NCBI RefSeq assembly: GCF_006335125.1
Contig: NZ_VDMO01000003.1
Span: 124,001 to 188,000, forward strand
Source of the DNA: Deinococcus radiopugnans ATCC 19172
GTDB taxonomy: Bacteria; Deinococcota; Deinococci; Deinococcales; Deinococcaceae
DNA: 64,000 bases
Direction of reading: 5' to 3'
Positions 9,143 to 21,054 of this stretch are shown one piece after another. Under the pieces are notes generated by a model that saw nothing but the letters and a program-made list of their open reading frames with translations, was not told where the DNA came from and ran no database searches. How positions within the stretch are numbered: position 1 is the first letter of the stretch; every line of letters begins with the position of its first letter. The position numbers and the translations under genes are program-made.

Positions 9143-9961
9143 TTGCTCACGGTGATTCCACCGCTCTCGCCTCACCTGCCCCTGAGCGTCTTTTACGGCC
9201 CGCCCACCCCGCAGGCCCTGAAGACGCTGGCGGGCTTCCGCACAGTCATCGTGCAGACCAGCCTGTACACCCCGGCCCAGCTTGCCGCCTTGCGGGGCGG
9301 CGGGACACGGGTGCTGGGATACCTGAGCGTGGGCGAGGACCACCCACACGGGGAGTACGCCTGCACCCCCGGCTGCGCGGCCTACCATCTGGCGGTCAAC
9401 CCGCAGTGGGGCAGCGTGACCGTGGATGTCCGCAACCCGGCGTGGTGGGCCGAGCTGCTGCGCCGCGCCAGCGCGGAACTTCAGCACGCCGATGGGCTGA
9501 TTCTCGATACCCTGGACAGCGCGGACCCGGAGGGCACGCTGGCGCTGGTGCAGACGCTGCGGGCTGCCTTTCCGCACGTGACCCTGCTGTCAAACCGGGG
9601 CTTCGGGTTGCTGCCGGGGCTGGCGCGGCTGGTGGACGGGGTGCTGTTCGAGGGCTTTTCCACCACCCACACCCCGGCCTACGCCGCGCTGGACGCGCAG
9701 GGGCTGGCCTACACCGCCCACTGGCTCGGCGAACTGCGCGCCCTGGGCCTGAACGTCTGCGCGCTGGACTACGCCGACCGCCCGGCGCTGGCCCAGGCGG
9801 CCCGCTCGCGGGCGGCGCGCCTGCAGGTGCAGACCTTCGTCACCGACCGCGCCCTCACGCTGGCCGGCGGGCTGCCCTGCGGGTCTGCGCTGTGGGGACC
9901 GTGCGCCACACCCGAAACAGGTGTTCCCGCAGTGGCAGAGGCGTCAGCAATTTCCGTCTGA
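9143..9961 (+). CDS. GH114-like endo-alpha-1,4-galactosaminidase
   Basis: 272 residues, TIM-barrel glycoside hydrolase of the TM1410/GH114 kind. Diagnostic strands are VLGYLSVGE, VDVRNPAWW, DGLILDTLD (Asp122 and Asp125) and GVLFEGF (Glu170). The Asp of LDTLD and the Glu of FEGF are the likely catalytic acids by family analogy. The fungal member Ega3 cuts deacetylated galactosaminogalactan, and in Aspergillus it is clustered with Agd3, the CE18 deacetylase. Here the start is 14 bases after the second CE18 gene. The start is TTG at 9143, or GTG at 9152. No signal peptide is visible, which is odd for an enzyme acting on an exported polymer. Confidence 0.75.
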   Translation: MLTVIPPLSPHLPLSVFYGPPTPQALKTLAGFRTVIVQTSLYTPAQLAALRGGGTRVLGYLSVGEDHPHGEYACTPGCAAYHLAVNPQWGSVTVDVRNPAWWAELLRRASAELQHADGLILDTLDSADPEGTLALVQTLRAAFPHVTLLSNRGFGLLPGLARLVDGVLFEGFSTTHTPAYAALDAQGLAYTAHWLGELRALGLNVCALDYADRPALAQAARSRAARLQVQTFVTDRALTLAGGLPCGSALWGPCATPETGVPAVAEASAISV

Positions 9962-9982
9962 CGTCTCCCTGGTCTGCCGGCG

Positions 9983-11122
9983 CTATTCGGCACTCAATTC
10001 CAGCTCCTCGCGCCGGTCTGCCGTCCCCTCGGCGGGCCGGGCGTCCGTTTCGGGCAGGTTGCGCCTGACCTCGCGCAGGGCCGAGTGGATGATGCCCAGC
10101 GCCACGCTCATGGTGAGCATGCTGGAAAAGCCGAAGCTGACCAGCGGCAGCGGCACCCCCGTGACCGGAAAGATCCCGGCGGCGACGGCCAGGTTCACCA
10201 GCGCCTGACCCACGATCATGAACATCGTGCCGGTCGCCAGAATGCTGGCCCCGTGGATTTCCGGCGTCATGGGCCGGATGCGCGCGGCCAGTTGCGAGGT
10301 CTGCAGCGCCACCGACACGATCAGCCAGTAGCAGAACAGCAGCGTGACCACGCCCAGCAGCCCGGTGGTAAAGCCCACCGAGGCCACCACCATGTCGGTG
10401 TGGGCGGCGAAATACTCGTAGCGCCGCCCGTCCGGTCCCTGACCCCACCAGCCGCCCCAGGTCAGGTCGCGGTGAGCGAAGCCGATCTGGTCCAGGCCCA
10501 CCGCCCGCTCCTCGTCCCGCGCCTGGTGGCCCTGCCAGCGCGCCAGGATGTAGGGATGCTGCTCCAGATACCGCGAGAACAGCGGCAGCGCCGCCAGCCC
10601 CAGCGCGAACAGAAAGCCGGTGATGTTGCTGATGCGCACCCCGGCGGCGTACATCAAGATGATGCCCAGCCCGAACATCAAGACGCTGCTGCCCAGGTCC
10701 GGCTCGGCGAAGACCAGCCCGGTGGTGATCAGAATCATCAGGGTGGCGCTGACCAGCTTGTTCTGCACGCCCCGGCGCGAGAAGAACGAGGCCAGCATCA
10801 TCACCAGTCCCAGCTTGGCCAGTTCGGACGGCTGGAACCGCAGGGGGCCGCCCAGGTCCAGCCAGCGTTTGGTGGCGCTGCTCTCCTCGGTGCCCACCCC
10901 CACAAACAGCACCAGGATCAGCAGCACCAGCGTCAGCGCCCAGAACGGCGGCCCCAGCTTTAAAAAGCTCTTGGGCCGCAGCCGGGCCACCAGAAAGGTG
11001 ATGCCCAGCGCCAGCGCCGTTTTCCAGGCGTGTTCCACGATCAGGTCCGGGCGTGCGGCGGCCACCCCCAGCAGGCCCAGCACCATCAGCAGCACCTGCG
11101 CGATGATCAGCTGGATGCTCAC
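9983..11122 (-). CDS. ftsW: FtsW/RodA/SpoVE-family peptidoglycan glycosyltransferase (FtsW)
   Basis: 379 residues with about ten membrane helices. It shows the SEDS signatures KRWLDLGG, FQPSELAKL and AEPDLGS, and a late GVPLPLVSFG segment. SEDS proteins polymerise lipid II glycan chains, FtsW doing so at the septum with a class B PBP. The gene follows murD with a 4-bp ATGA overlap, as in the dcw cluster, which is why FtsW is favoured over RodA. It converges with the GH114 gene with only 21 bases between them. Confidence 0.92.
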   Translation of the reverse strand: MSIQLIIAQVLLMVLGLLGVAAARPDLIVEHAWKTALALGITFLVARLRPKSFLKLGPPFWALTLVLLILVLFVGVGTEESSATKRWLDLGGPLRFQPSELAKLGLVMMLASFFSRRGVQNKLVSATLMILITTGLVFAEPDLGSSVLMFGLGIILMYAAGVRISNITGFLFALGLAALPLFSRYLEQHPYILARWQGHQARDEERAVGLDQIGFAHRDLTWGGWWGQGPDGRRYEYFAAHTDMVVASVGFTTGLLGVVTLLFCYWLIVSVALQTSQLAARIRPMTPEIHGASILATGTMFMIVGQALVNLAVAAGIFPVTGVPLPLVSFGFSSMLTMSVALGIIHSALREVRRNLPETDARPAEGTADRREELELSAE

Positions 11123-12441
11123 GCGCGGGCCTCTGCGTCCGTCAGCGCCCGCGCCGCGCGCCGGAAACTGTCGCCGCGCTGGGCATAGTCGCGGAACTGA
11201 TCGAAGCTGGTGCCCACCGGGGCCAGCAGCACGGTGCCGCTGCCGTTCAGTGCGTCCAGACCCGCCCGCACGGCGGCCCGCATGGTCTCGTCGCCGTCCG
11301 CGCCGGGCACCGTCACGAAGGGCAGGCCCAGCCCACGGGCCAGCGTCTCGCCGTCCTCGCCGAACGCGATCACCGTCTTGACCCGGCCCCGCGCGGCTTC
11401 GCGCAGCGGGGCGAGGTCCGCGCCCTTGTCGCGCCCGCCCACCAGCCAGGCAATCGGCGGCGCGGCGCGTTCCAGCGCGGCCTGCACCGCAATGGTGCGG
11501 GTGGCGATGCTGTCGTCGATAAAGCCCACGCCGCCCAGCCGGGCCACCGTCTCGAAGCGGCCCCGCTGCGGCTGGGCGGCCCGCAGGGCGGCGGCCAGCA
11601 CGTCCACCGGGACCGGACGGCCCAGCCGCAGCAGCGTTGCCTCGGCGGCCAGCAGCGCGGCGGCGGCGTTGGCCGGATGGATGGATGCGGGCAGCTCGGC
11701 GGTGGGCAGGACGCTCTCGCCGCTGCCCAGCACCAGCCGCGCCGGGGAGAAGGTCCGCACCTCCGCCCGCGTGCGGACGGTCAGGCCCTCGGGCACGATC
11801 AGAACGTCGCCTTCCTGCTGCCCCGCCGTGATGTTCAGCTTGGCGGCGTGGTAGGCGTCCACCGTGCGGTGGCGGTCGAGATGGTCCACGCCCAGGTTGG
11901 TGATCACGGCCACCGGCAGGCGCAGGCCCGGCACCCGTTCCAGTTGAAAGCTGGACAGTTCGGCCACCGCCACCTCCGCCGCGTCCACCACGTCCAGCAG
12001 CGGCGGGTCGATGTTGCCGCCCTCGCGCGCGTTCACGCCGCAGGCCCGCAGCAGCGAGGCGATCAGCACCGTGGTCCCGCCCTTGCCCGCCGTGCCGGTT
12101 ACGCCCACAATGGGCAGCGCCGGGCGCAGGCGGGCGGCCAGCGTCACCTCGCCGATCACTTCTGCGCCGCGTCCGCGCAGGCGTTGCAGGTCCGGATGAT
12201 CGATGGGCACGCCGGGCGCGGCCACCACGGTCCGGTACAGGTCATTCACGTCACCGCGCCCGAAGTGCAGATCTTCCATTAGCGCCAGATCCTCGGCCGA
12301 GGGCCGGGCATCGTGCCACTGGGCCGCCCAGCCCTCGGCGGCCAGAAACCGCGCCGCGCCGCGCCCACTGCGCCCCAGACCGTAGATCAGGATGCGCCCC
12401 CCTCCAGCCGTTGTGCTTCCCACGCCCTGTTCCCCAGTCAC
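11119..12441 (-). CDS. murD: UDP-N-acetylmuramoyl-L-alanine--D-glutamate ligase (MurD)
   Basis: About 440 residues. It adds D-Glu to UDP-MurNAc-L-Ala in the cytoplasm. The N-terminal Rossmann part has YGLGRSGRGAARFL, the central ATPase domain has a P-loop region at GTAGKGGTT, and the C-terminal part has GGRDKGADL and SFDQFRDYAQRGDSF. GTG at 12441 is preferred as start because a TATGTT hexamer sits 6 nt upstream; a longer frame to 12489 adds a poorly conserved leader. Unusually, the Lys of the P-loop is followed by Gly-Gly where Mur ligases normally have Ser/Thr-Thr. The stop overlaps ftsW. Confidence 0.9.
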   Translation of the reverse strand: MTGEQGVGSTTAGGGRILIYGLGRSGRGAARFLAAEGWAAQWHDARPSAEDLALMEDLHFGRGDVNDLYRTVVAAPGVPIDHPDLQRLRGRGAEVIGEVTLAARLRPALPIVGVTGTAGKGGTTVLIASLLRACGVNAREGGNIDPPLLDVVDAAEVAVAELSSFQLERVPGLRLPVAVITNLGVDHLDRHRTVDAYHAAKLNITAGQQEGDVLIVPEGLTVRTRAEVRTFSPARLVLGSGESVLPTAELPASIHPANAAAALLAAEATLLRLGRPVPVDVLAAALRAAQPQRGRFETVARLGGVGFIDDSIATRTIAVQAALERAAPPIAWLVGGRDKGADLAPLREAARGRVKTVIAFGEDGETLARGLGLPFVTVPGADGDETMRAAVRAGLDALNGSGTVLLAPVGTSFDQFRDYAQRGDSFRRAARALTDAEARA

Positions 12442-12447
12442 GCCCTC

Positions 12448-12453
12448 AACATA
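12448..12453 (-). promoter_or_regulatory. -10 element, murD (leaderless type)
   Basis: On the minus strand TATGTT ends 6 nt before the GTG at 12441. The spacing implies transcription starting at or next to the start codon. It also decides between the two candidate starts. Confidence 0.5.
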
Positions 12454-12570
12454 GGGGAAAATGATGAACGGGGCTGGGCAATGCCGCATGTGCGGCGGTG
12501 GCAGGATTACGTTCCGCGATCCGGCCTAGGCTTGGGCCCGCAGAAGGCCGCCCGCCCCGGAAGGGGGCTT

Positions 12571-12706
12571 ATACGGACTCCGATTGAAAGGTGTTGGAAA
12601 CACCTGGAAATCCGAGCGGAGCGAGAAAGAGAAAAACGGGTTCCGGACGTGGAGTGTGGGAACCGGCGCTCTCCCGGTTCCTACACGAAACAAACGGAAT
12701 CCGTAT
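12571..12706. repeat. MITE-like dispersed repeat, copy 1 (136 bp, 16-bp terminal inverted repeats)
   Basis: The element starts ATACGGACTCCGATTG and ends CAAACGGAATCCGTAT. The ends are inverted repeats with 14 of 16 matches. Two hairpins lie inside: AGGTGTT-GGA-AACACCT at 12589-12605, and a GGAACCGG/CCGGTTCC stem within 12654-12686. A second copy is at 36467-36624. The right end touches the stop codon of the cupredoxin gene, so the element may act as its terminator. It has no coding capacity and resembles the small non-coding repeats known in Deinococcus genomes. Confidence 0.8.
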
Positions 12707-13188
12707 TACTTGAAGCTGGCCGTTTTGGCGGTGCTGGACACCACGAAGCCCACCCATTGGCCGCCCAGGTTGTGTCCCGGCACGCCGCACACCAGATTGT
12801 AGGTTCCGGCCTGGCCCACCTTGAACACCACGGTCTGGGCCTTGCTGCCGCCCGCCACACCCTCGACGAGCTTGGCCGTGTAGGCCTTGGGGAAGGCCGC
12901 GTCCTTGGCCGTGACCGTGTTGGGCGGGGTCCTGCCCTTGGTGACGATGGCGCTGTGCGGCATGTTGCCCATATTCTTGAAGACCATCTTGACGGTCCAG
13001 CCGGCAGGAATGACGAAGCCCTTCTTGCCGTGGTCGGCCCCGTTGAAGTTCAGGCCGCCGTTGTCGGTGCCTTCCCCGGCGTTGACCGTGATCGTGGCGG
13101 TCTTGGAGGCCGCGTCGTTGCTGACATAGCTGGCGGCGCTGGCCTGACCCAGCAGCAGCGCTCCGGCGACGAACAGAATGGTTTTCAT
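12706..13188 (-). CDS. Sulfocyanin-like blue copper protein (secreted cupredoxin)
   Basis: 160 residues with a signal peptide (KTILFVAGALLLGQASA) and a beta-sandwich cupredoxin. Type-1 copper ligands are His78 in NMPHSA and Cys134 and His139 in CGVPGH. The position ten residues after the Cys, where sulfocyanins have axial Met (GMW), is Gln144 here (GQW), as in stellacyanins. Electron carriage outside the membrane is likely; the partner is unknown. ATG 13188 is preferred over a longer open frame because it starts the signal peptide and has TACACT 6 nt upstream. Confidence 0.85.
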   Translation of the reverse strand: MKTILFVAGALLLGQASAASYVSNDAASKTATITVNAGEGTDNGGLNFNGADHGKKGFVIPAGWTVKMVFKNMGNMPHSAIVTKGRTPPNTVTAKDAAFPKAYTAKLVEGVAGGSKAQTVVFKVGQAGTYNLVCGVPGHNLGGQWVGFVVSSTAKTASFK

Positions 13189-13194
13189 GGCGCG

Positions 13195-13200
13195 AGTGTA
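13195..13200 (-). promoter_or_regulatory. -10 element, cupredoxin gene (leaderless type)
   Basis: TACACT on the minus strand, 6 nt before the ATG at 13188. It is identical to the hexamers before ftsK and the DtxR-family gene. Confidence 0.5.
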
Positions 13201-13361
13201 GGACTGCGCCGCACCGGCATAAGCCAATGACTCACAGTTGACCCTGGGCCTCTTTCGGTGGGCCGGGACGATTTCTCCGGGTGCGGCTCTTCCGAGTGTG
13301 CCGCCTCTCAGGGCGCTGCGCTTCGGCCCCTCCACGGCGCAGTCTGGGCACGCCTGCCGGG

Positions 13362-13781
<420 letters not shown>

Positions 13782-13802
13782 GCCCGCATTATGTGGGGTC
13801 TG

Positions 13803-13838
13803 CGCCCGGTGAGTGGGCTGCCTCCCGCTCACCGGGCG
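13803..13838. other. 11-bp perfect stem-loop in the MPN/ftsK divergent spacer
   Basis: CGCCCGGTGAG at 13803-13813 pairs exactly with CTCACCGGGCG at 13828-13838 around a 14-nt loop. It lies 22 bp upstream of the JAMM gene start and about 110 bp upstream of ftsK, with no T-run on either side. It could be a regulatory dyad or part of a repeat element. Confidence 0.4.
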
Positions 13839-13935
13839 GTCCCGGCCACACGCCGACGGCCCGCAGCGCCCAAGTTCCGATCTCAAATGCCGTACAGGAC
13901 GCCTCAATTTCCAAATGACCCGGCGCGCTTTGCGT

Positions 13936-13941
13936 TACACT
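13936..13941 (+). promoter_or_regulatory. -10 element, ftsK (leaderless type)
   Basis: TACACT lies 7 nt before the ATG at 13949. No convincing -35 is seen. Confidence 0.5.
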
Positions 13942-13948
13942 GCCGTGG

Positions 13949-17197
<3,249 letters not shown>

Positions 17198-17401
17198 CCC
17201 GGCGCTCCGGCAACTCTTTTTCAAGACCAGCCTCGTCTCGCACCGATCCAGGATGAGCAAGATATGAGGACTGGGTCAAACAGGCTGCCCATTTCGTTTA
17301 CGTGACCTGTCTCAATCCTTACGCAGGTTGCAATTTCATCTGGGGTGGTGAAGATTGAGTGCCGGACCATCAGCAACCCATTTCTGTTCAGAGGTGAATT
17401 C

Positions 17402-19978
17402 ATGAAGAAGCAGACCAGTCTCGTTACGCTTGGCTTACTCCTGGCGACCCCCGCCCTGGCTGGCGGCGCCGGTGCGCCGGTGGCCAAGCCCGCTCCCGCC
17501 TGCATGTCCATCGCGCAGATCGTGGCCAGCGATCCCAATTTCAGCACGCTGGCGACGGCGGTGGAAGCGGCCGGACTGACCGAGACGCTTCAGGGCGGCA
17601 GCTACACGGTGTTCGCGCCGACCAACGCTGCCTTCGCCAAGCTGCCCAGCGACACCCTGGCCGCGGTCCTGAACGACCAGGACATGCTCAAGAGCATTCT
17701 GCTGTACCACGTCGTTCCCGGCAAGGTCACCGCCAAGCAGGTCACCGGCATGACGTCGGGCAAGACGGCCGAGGGCTCAAGCTTCCTGGTGACGGTCAGT
17801 GACGGCAAGGTCATGATCGACAACGCCACGGTCACCAAGGCCGATGTGGTGGCCTGCAACGGTATCGTCCACGTGATCGACACCGTGCTGATGCCAGCTC
17901 CGGCCGTCGCAGAAGCGCCTGTCGCTGAAGCCCCAGTTGCAGAGGCACCGGCAGCCGAAACCCCTGTGGCTGAGGCCCCTGCCGCTGAAACCCCAGTTGC
18001 AGAAGCCCCTGCTGCCGAGGAGCCGGTGGCCCAGGCCGCGCCGGAAATGCCCGCCGCCCCGCCTGCCGTCAGCGTCGCCGACATTCCGGCCCTGCCCCTG
18101 AGCGGCGCGACCATCAACGCCGACGCTGCGGCCGCGACCACCGAGACCACGACAACGACGGATACCACCACGGCCACCGACACCGCCGCGACCACGGATA
18201 CCACCACTGATACGGCGGCCACTGATACGGCGGCCACGGATACCGCAACCACGGACGCGACGACCACTGACACAGCTACGACTGCGACGGAAACCGTGGA
18301 CACGGTCATCACCGAGGCCGCCGCGGACGCCGCCGACAGCGCCGAGATGAACACCAACTCGCTGTACGACGTGATCGTGGCCGACGACCGCTTCAGCACC
18401 CTGCGCGATCTGCTGAGCGATGCGGGCCTCACCGACATCCTGATGGACAACGAGTACACCATCTTCGCGCCCAGCAACGAGGCGTTCGCGGCCGTTGATC
18501 CTGAGACCCTGGCGCTGATCGCCAGCGATCCCGACACCCTGCAGCAGGTGCTGCTGTACCACGTCGTGACCGGCAAGATGACGGCCGAGCAGGTGGCCGG
18601 GGTCACGCAGATCAGCAGCCTGGAAGGCAGCAGCCTGAACGTCAAGAAGGACGGCGACACCCAGATGGTCGGCGACGCCAAGGTGACGGGTACCGTGGAC
18701 ACCGCCGACAATGGCGTCATCTACCTGATCGATAAGGTGCTGCTGCCCCCCACCCTGAAGCTGCCTGCCCCGCCCACCCCGGAAGAGGCTCCAGCTGCGG
18801 CAGCGCCAGCCACCACCACGGAAGCGCCTGCGGCGACGACTGATACCAGTGCGGCCACCACGGCGGCCCCAGCCGCGCCTGCGGCCACCGCTGCTCCGGC
18901 CACTCCGGCCCCGGCCACCGCAACCACGGCGCCTGCAGCCCCAGCACCCGCTCCGGCTCCTGCGGCAACGGCGACCACCACCACGGCAACCGGCGCGGAA
19001 ACGCTGGTCTCACGCCTGAAGGGCGAGGCGCAGTTCAGCACCCTGCTGAGCCTGATCGAGAAGGCCGGACTGGCCGACGCCCTGATGGCCACCGACGTGA
19101 CCATCTTCGCCCCCACCAACGACGCCTTCGCCAAGGTGCCCCAGGCCACCCTGGACGCGCTGATGGCCGACGACGCCAAGCTCAAGCAGGTCCTGTCCTT
19201 CCACGTCGTCTCCGGCCGCGTGACCGACGCCGACCTGATGGGCACCCAACTGCGTAGCCTGGAAAACAGCAGCCTGGACCTGAAGAACGAGGCCGGCGTG
19301 CTGCAGATTGGTGTGGCGACCAACGGCGTCATCACCGGCGCGACCGTGAACACCACCCCCATCATCGTGGGCAACAGCGCCGTCTACCCCATCGACGCCG
19401 TTCTGATTCCCCCGGATCTGACGCTGGGTGAGGCTGCGCCCGCCGCTGCGGCGACGGCGACGGCCCCGGCTGCGCCCGCTGCCCCGGCCCCGGTGGCCGT
19501 GCCGCCCGCCGCCCCCGTTTCGCCGACTCCTGCCGCCGCCACCGGGGCCATGACCCTGGAACAGCGCCTGGCCGCCGAGCCGCAGTTCAGCACCCTGCTG
19601 AGCCTGCTGCAGACCGCCGAGCTGACCACCCCGCTGATGGCCGCCGACGTGACCATCTTCGCGCCCACCAACGACGCCTTCGCCAAGGTGCCCAAGGCGA
19701 CGCTGGACCGCCTGATGGCCGACAAGGCGCTGCTCAAGCAGGTGCTGAGCTTCCACGTCGTCTCGGGCAACGTGACCGACGCCGAGTTGAAGAGCACCCA
19801 GCTGCGCAGCCTGGAAGGCAGCAGCCTGGACCTGCAGGACAAGGCCGGCGTGCTGATGATCGGCGTTCTTGAAGGCGGCAACATCACCGGCGCCACCGTG
19901 AACGTCACTCCGATCCTGGTGGGCAACAGCGCCATCTATCCCATCGACTCGGTGCTGATTCCCCCCACCTTCAAGTAA
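17402..19978 (+). CDS. Secreted adhesin-like protein with four fasciclin (FAS1) domains
   Basis: 858 residues from ATG 17402, with AGAGGTGA upstream and a signal peptide (KKQTSLVTLGLLLATPALA). FAS1 domains lie at about 35-165, 316-452, 533-673 and 717-858. Each shows the H1-box TxFAPTNxAF (domain 2 reads TIFAPSNEAF) and YHVV or FHVV. Linkers are low complexity: a PVAEAPAAE repeat, a Thr/Asp/Ala repeat and an Ala/Pro-rich stretch. Domains 3 and 4 are near copies. Such proteins sit at the cell surface in adhesion or envelope roles. A strong terminator follows. Confidence 0.9.
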   Translation: MKKQTSLVTLGLLLATPALAGGAGAPVAKPAPACMSIAQIVASDPNFSTLATAVEAAGLTETLQGGSYTVFAPTNAAFAKLPSDTLAAVLNDQDMLKSILLYHVVPGKVTAKQVTGMTSGKTAEGSSFLVTVSDGKVMIDNATVTKADVVACNGIVHVIDTVLMPAPAVAEAPVAEAPVAEAPAAETPVAEAPAAETPVAEAPAAEEPVAQAAPEMPAAPPAVSVADIPALPLSGATINADAAAATTETTTTTDTTTATDTAATTDTTTDTAATDTAATDTATTDATTTDTATTATETVDTVITEAAADAADSAEMNTNSLYDVIVADDRFSTLRDLLSDAGLTDILMDNEYTIFAPSNEAFAAVDPETLALIASDPDTLQQVLLYHVVTGKMTAEQVAGVTQISSLEGSSLNVKKDGDTQMVGDAKVTGTVDTADNGVIYLIDKVLLPPTLKLPAPPTPEEAPAAAAPATTTEAPAATTDTSAATTAAPAAPAATAAPATPAPATATTAPAAPAPAPAPAATATTTTATGAETLVSRLKGEAQFSTLLSLIEKAGLADALMATDVTIFAPTNDAFAKVPQATLDALMADDAKLKQVLSFHVVSGRVTDADLMGTQLRSLENSSLDLKNEAGVLQIGVATNGVITGATVNTTPIIVGNSAVYPIDAVLIPPDLTLGEAAPAAAATATAPAAPAAPAPVAVPPAAPVSPTPAAATGAMTLEQRLAAEPQFSTLLSLLQTAELTTPLMAADVTIFAPTNDAFAKVPKATLDRLMADKALLKQVLSFHVVSGNVTDAELKSTQLRSLEGSSLDLQDKAGVLMIGVLEGGNITGATVNVTPILVGNSAIYPIDSVLIPPTFK

Positions 19979-19997
19979 AGCGTTTACCGCTGACCTG

Positions 19998-20023
19998 CCC
20001 GCCCCTGATCGGGCGGGTTTTTT
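19998..20023 (+). terminator. Rho-independent terminator after the fasciclin gene
   Basis: CCCGCCC pairs with GGGCGGG around a 6-nt loop and is followed by six T. It starts 20 bp after the stop and separates the gene from the convergent metallophosphoesterase gene. Confidence 0.9.
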
Positions 20024-20028
20024 GATGG

Positions 20029-20862
<834 letters not shown>

Positions 20863-20928
20863 CTGCCGTGGATTCTAACCAGTGAGGCCAAGACGGATTG
20901 CGGTCCTGGCTCCGGCAGCATGGGAATA

Positions 20929-20958
20929 TTGAGCGATAGGACGGCAGTAATTTATAGT
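20929..20958 (+). promoter_or_regulatory. Sigma70-type promoter for the acyltransferase gene
   Basis: TTGAGC (20929-20934) and TATAGT (20953-20958) are separated by 18 bp in an AT-rich patch. Transcription would start near 20965, giving a leader of about 50 nt that contains a short ORF. Confidence 0.5.
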
Positions 20959-21015
20959 TTAACGGTCCTGAAACCTGTGACATGCAGAATACCCTGTGTT
21001 CAAAGCGGAGAGAAC

Positions 21016-21054
21016 ATGAACGAACTCTGGTCCCCCCTGGCTCCCCATGACTGA
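21016..21054 (+). CDS. 12-codon leader ORF overlapping the acyltransferase start
   Basis: ATG at 21016 is preceded by GGAG 5 nt upstream and reads MNELWSPLAPHD before a TGA at 21052-21054. The stop overlaps the acyltransferase ATG at 21047. The acyltransferase itself lacks an obvious Shine-Dalgarno, so ribosomes finishing this peptide could reinitiate on it. The peptide may have no function beyond coupling. Confidence 0.4.
   Translation: MNELWSPLAPHD

Noticed and set aside
17890..18310. Short tandem repeats that could suggest a CRISPR array
   Set aside because: Repeats are codon-based (Ala/Pro/Glu, Thr/Asp) and stay in frame inside the fasciclin gene. There are no spacers or cas genes.
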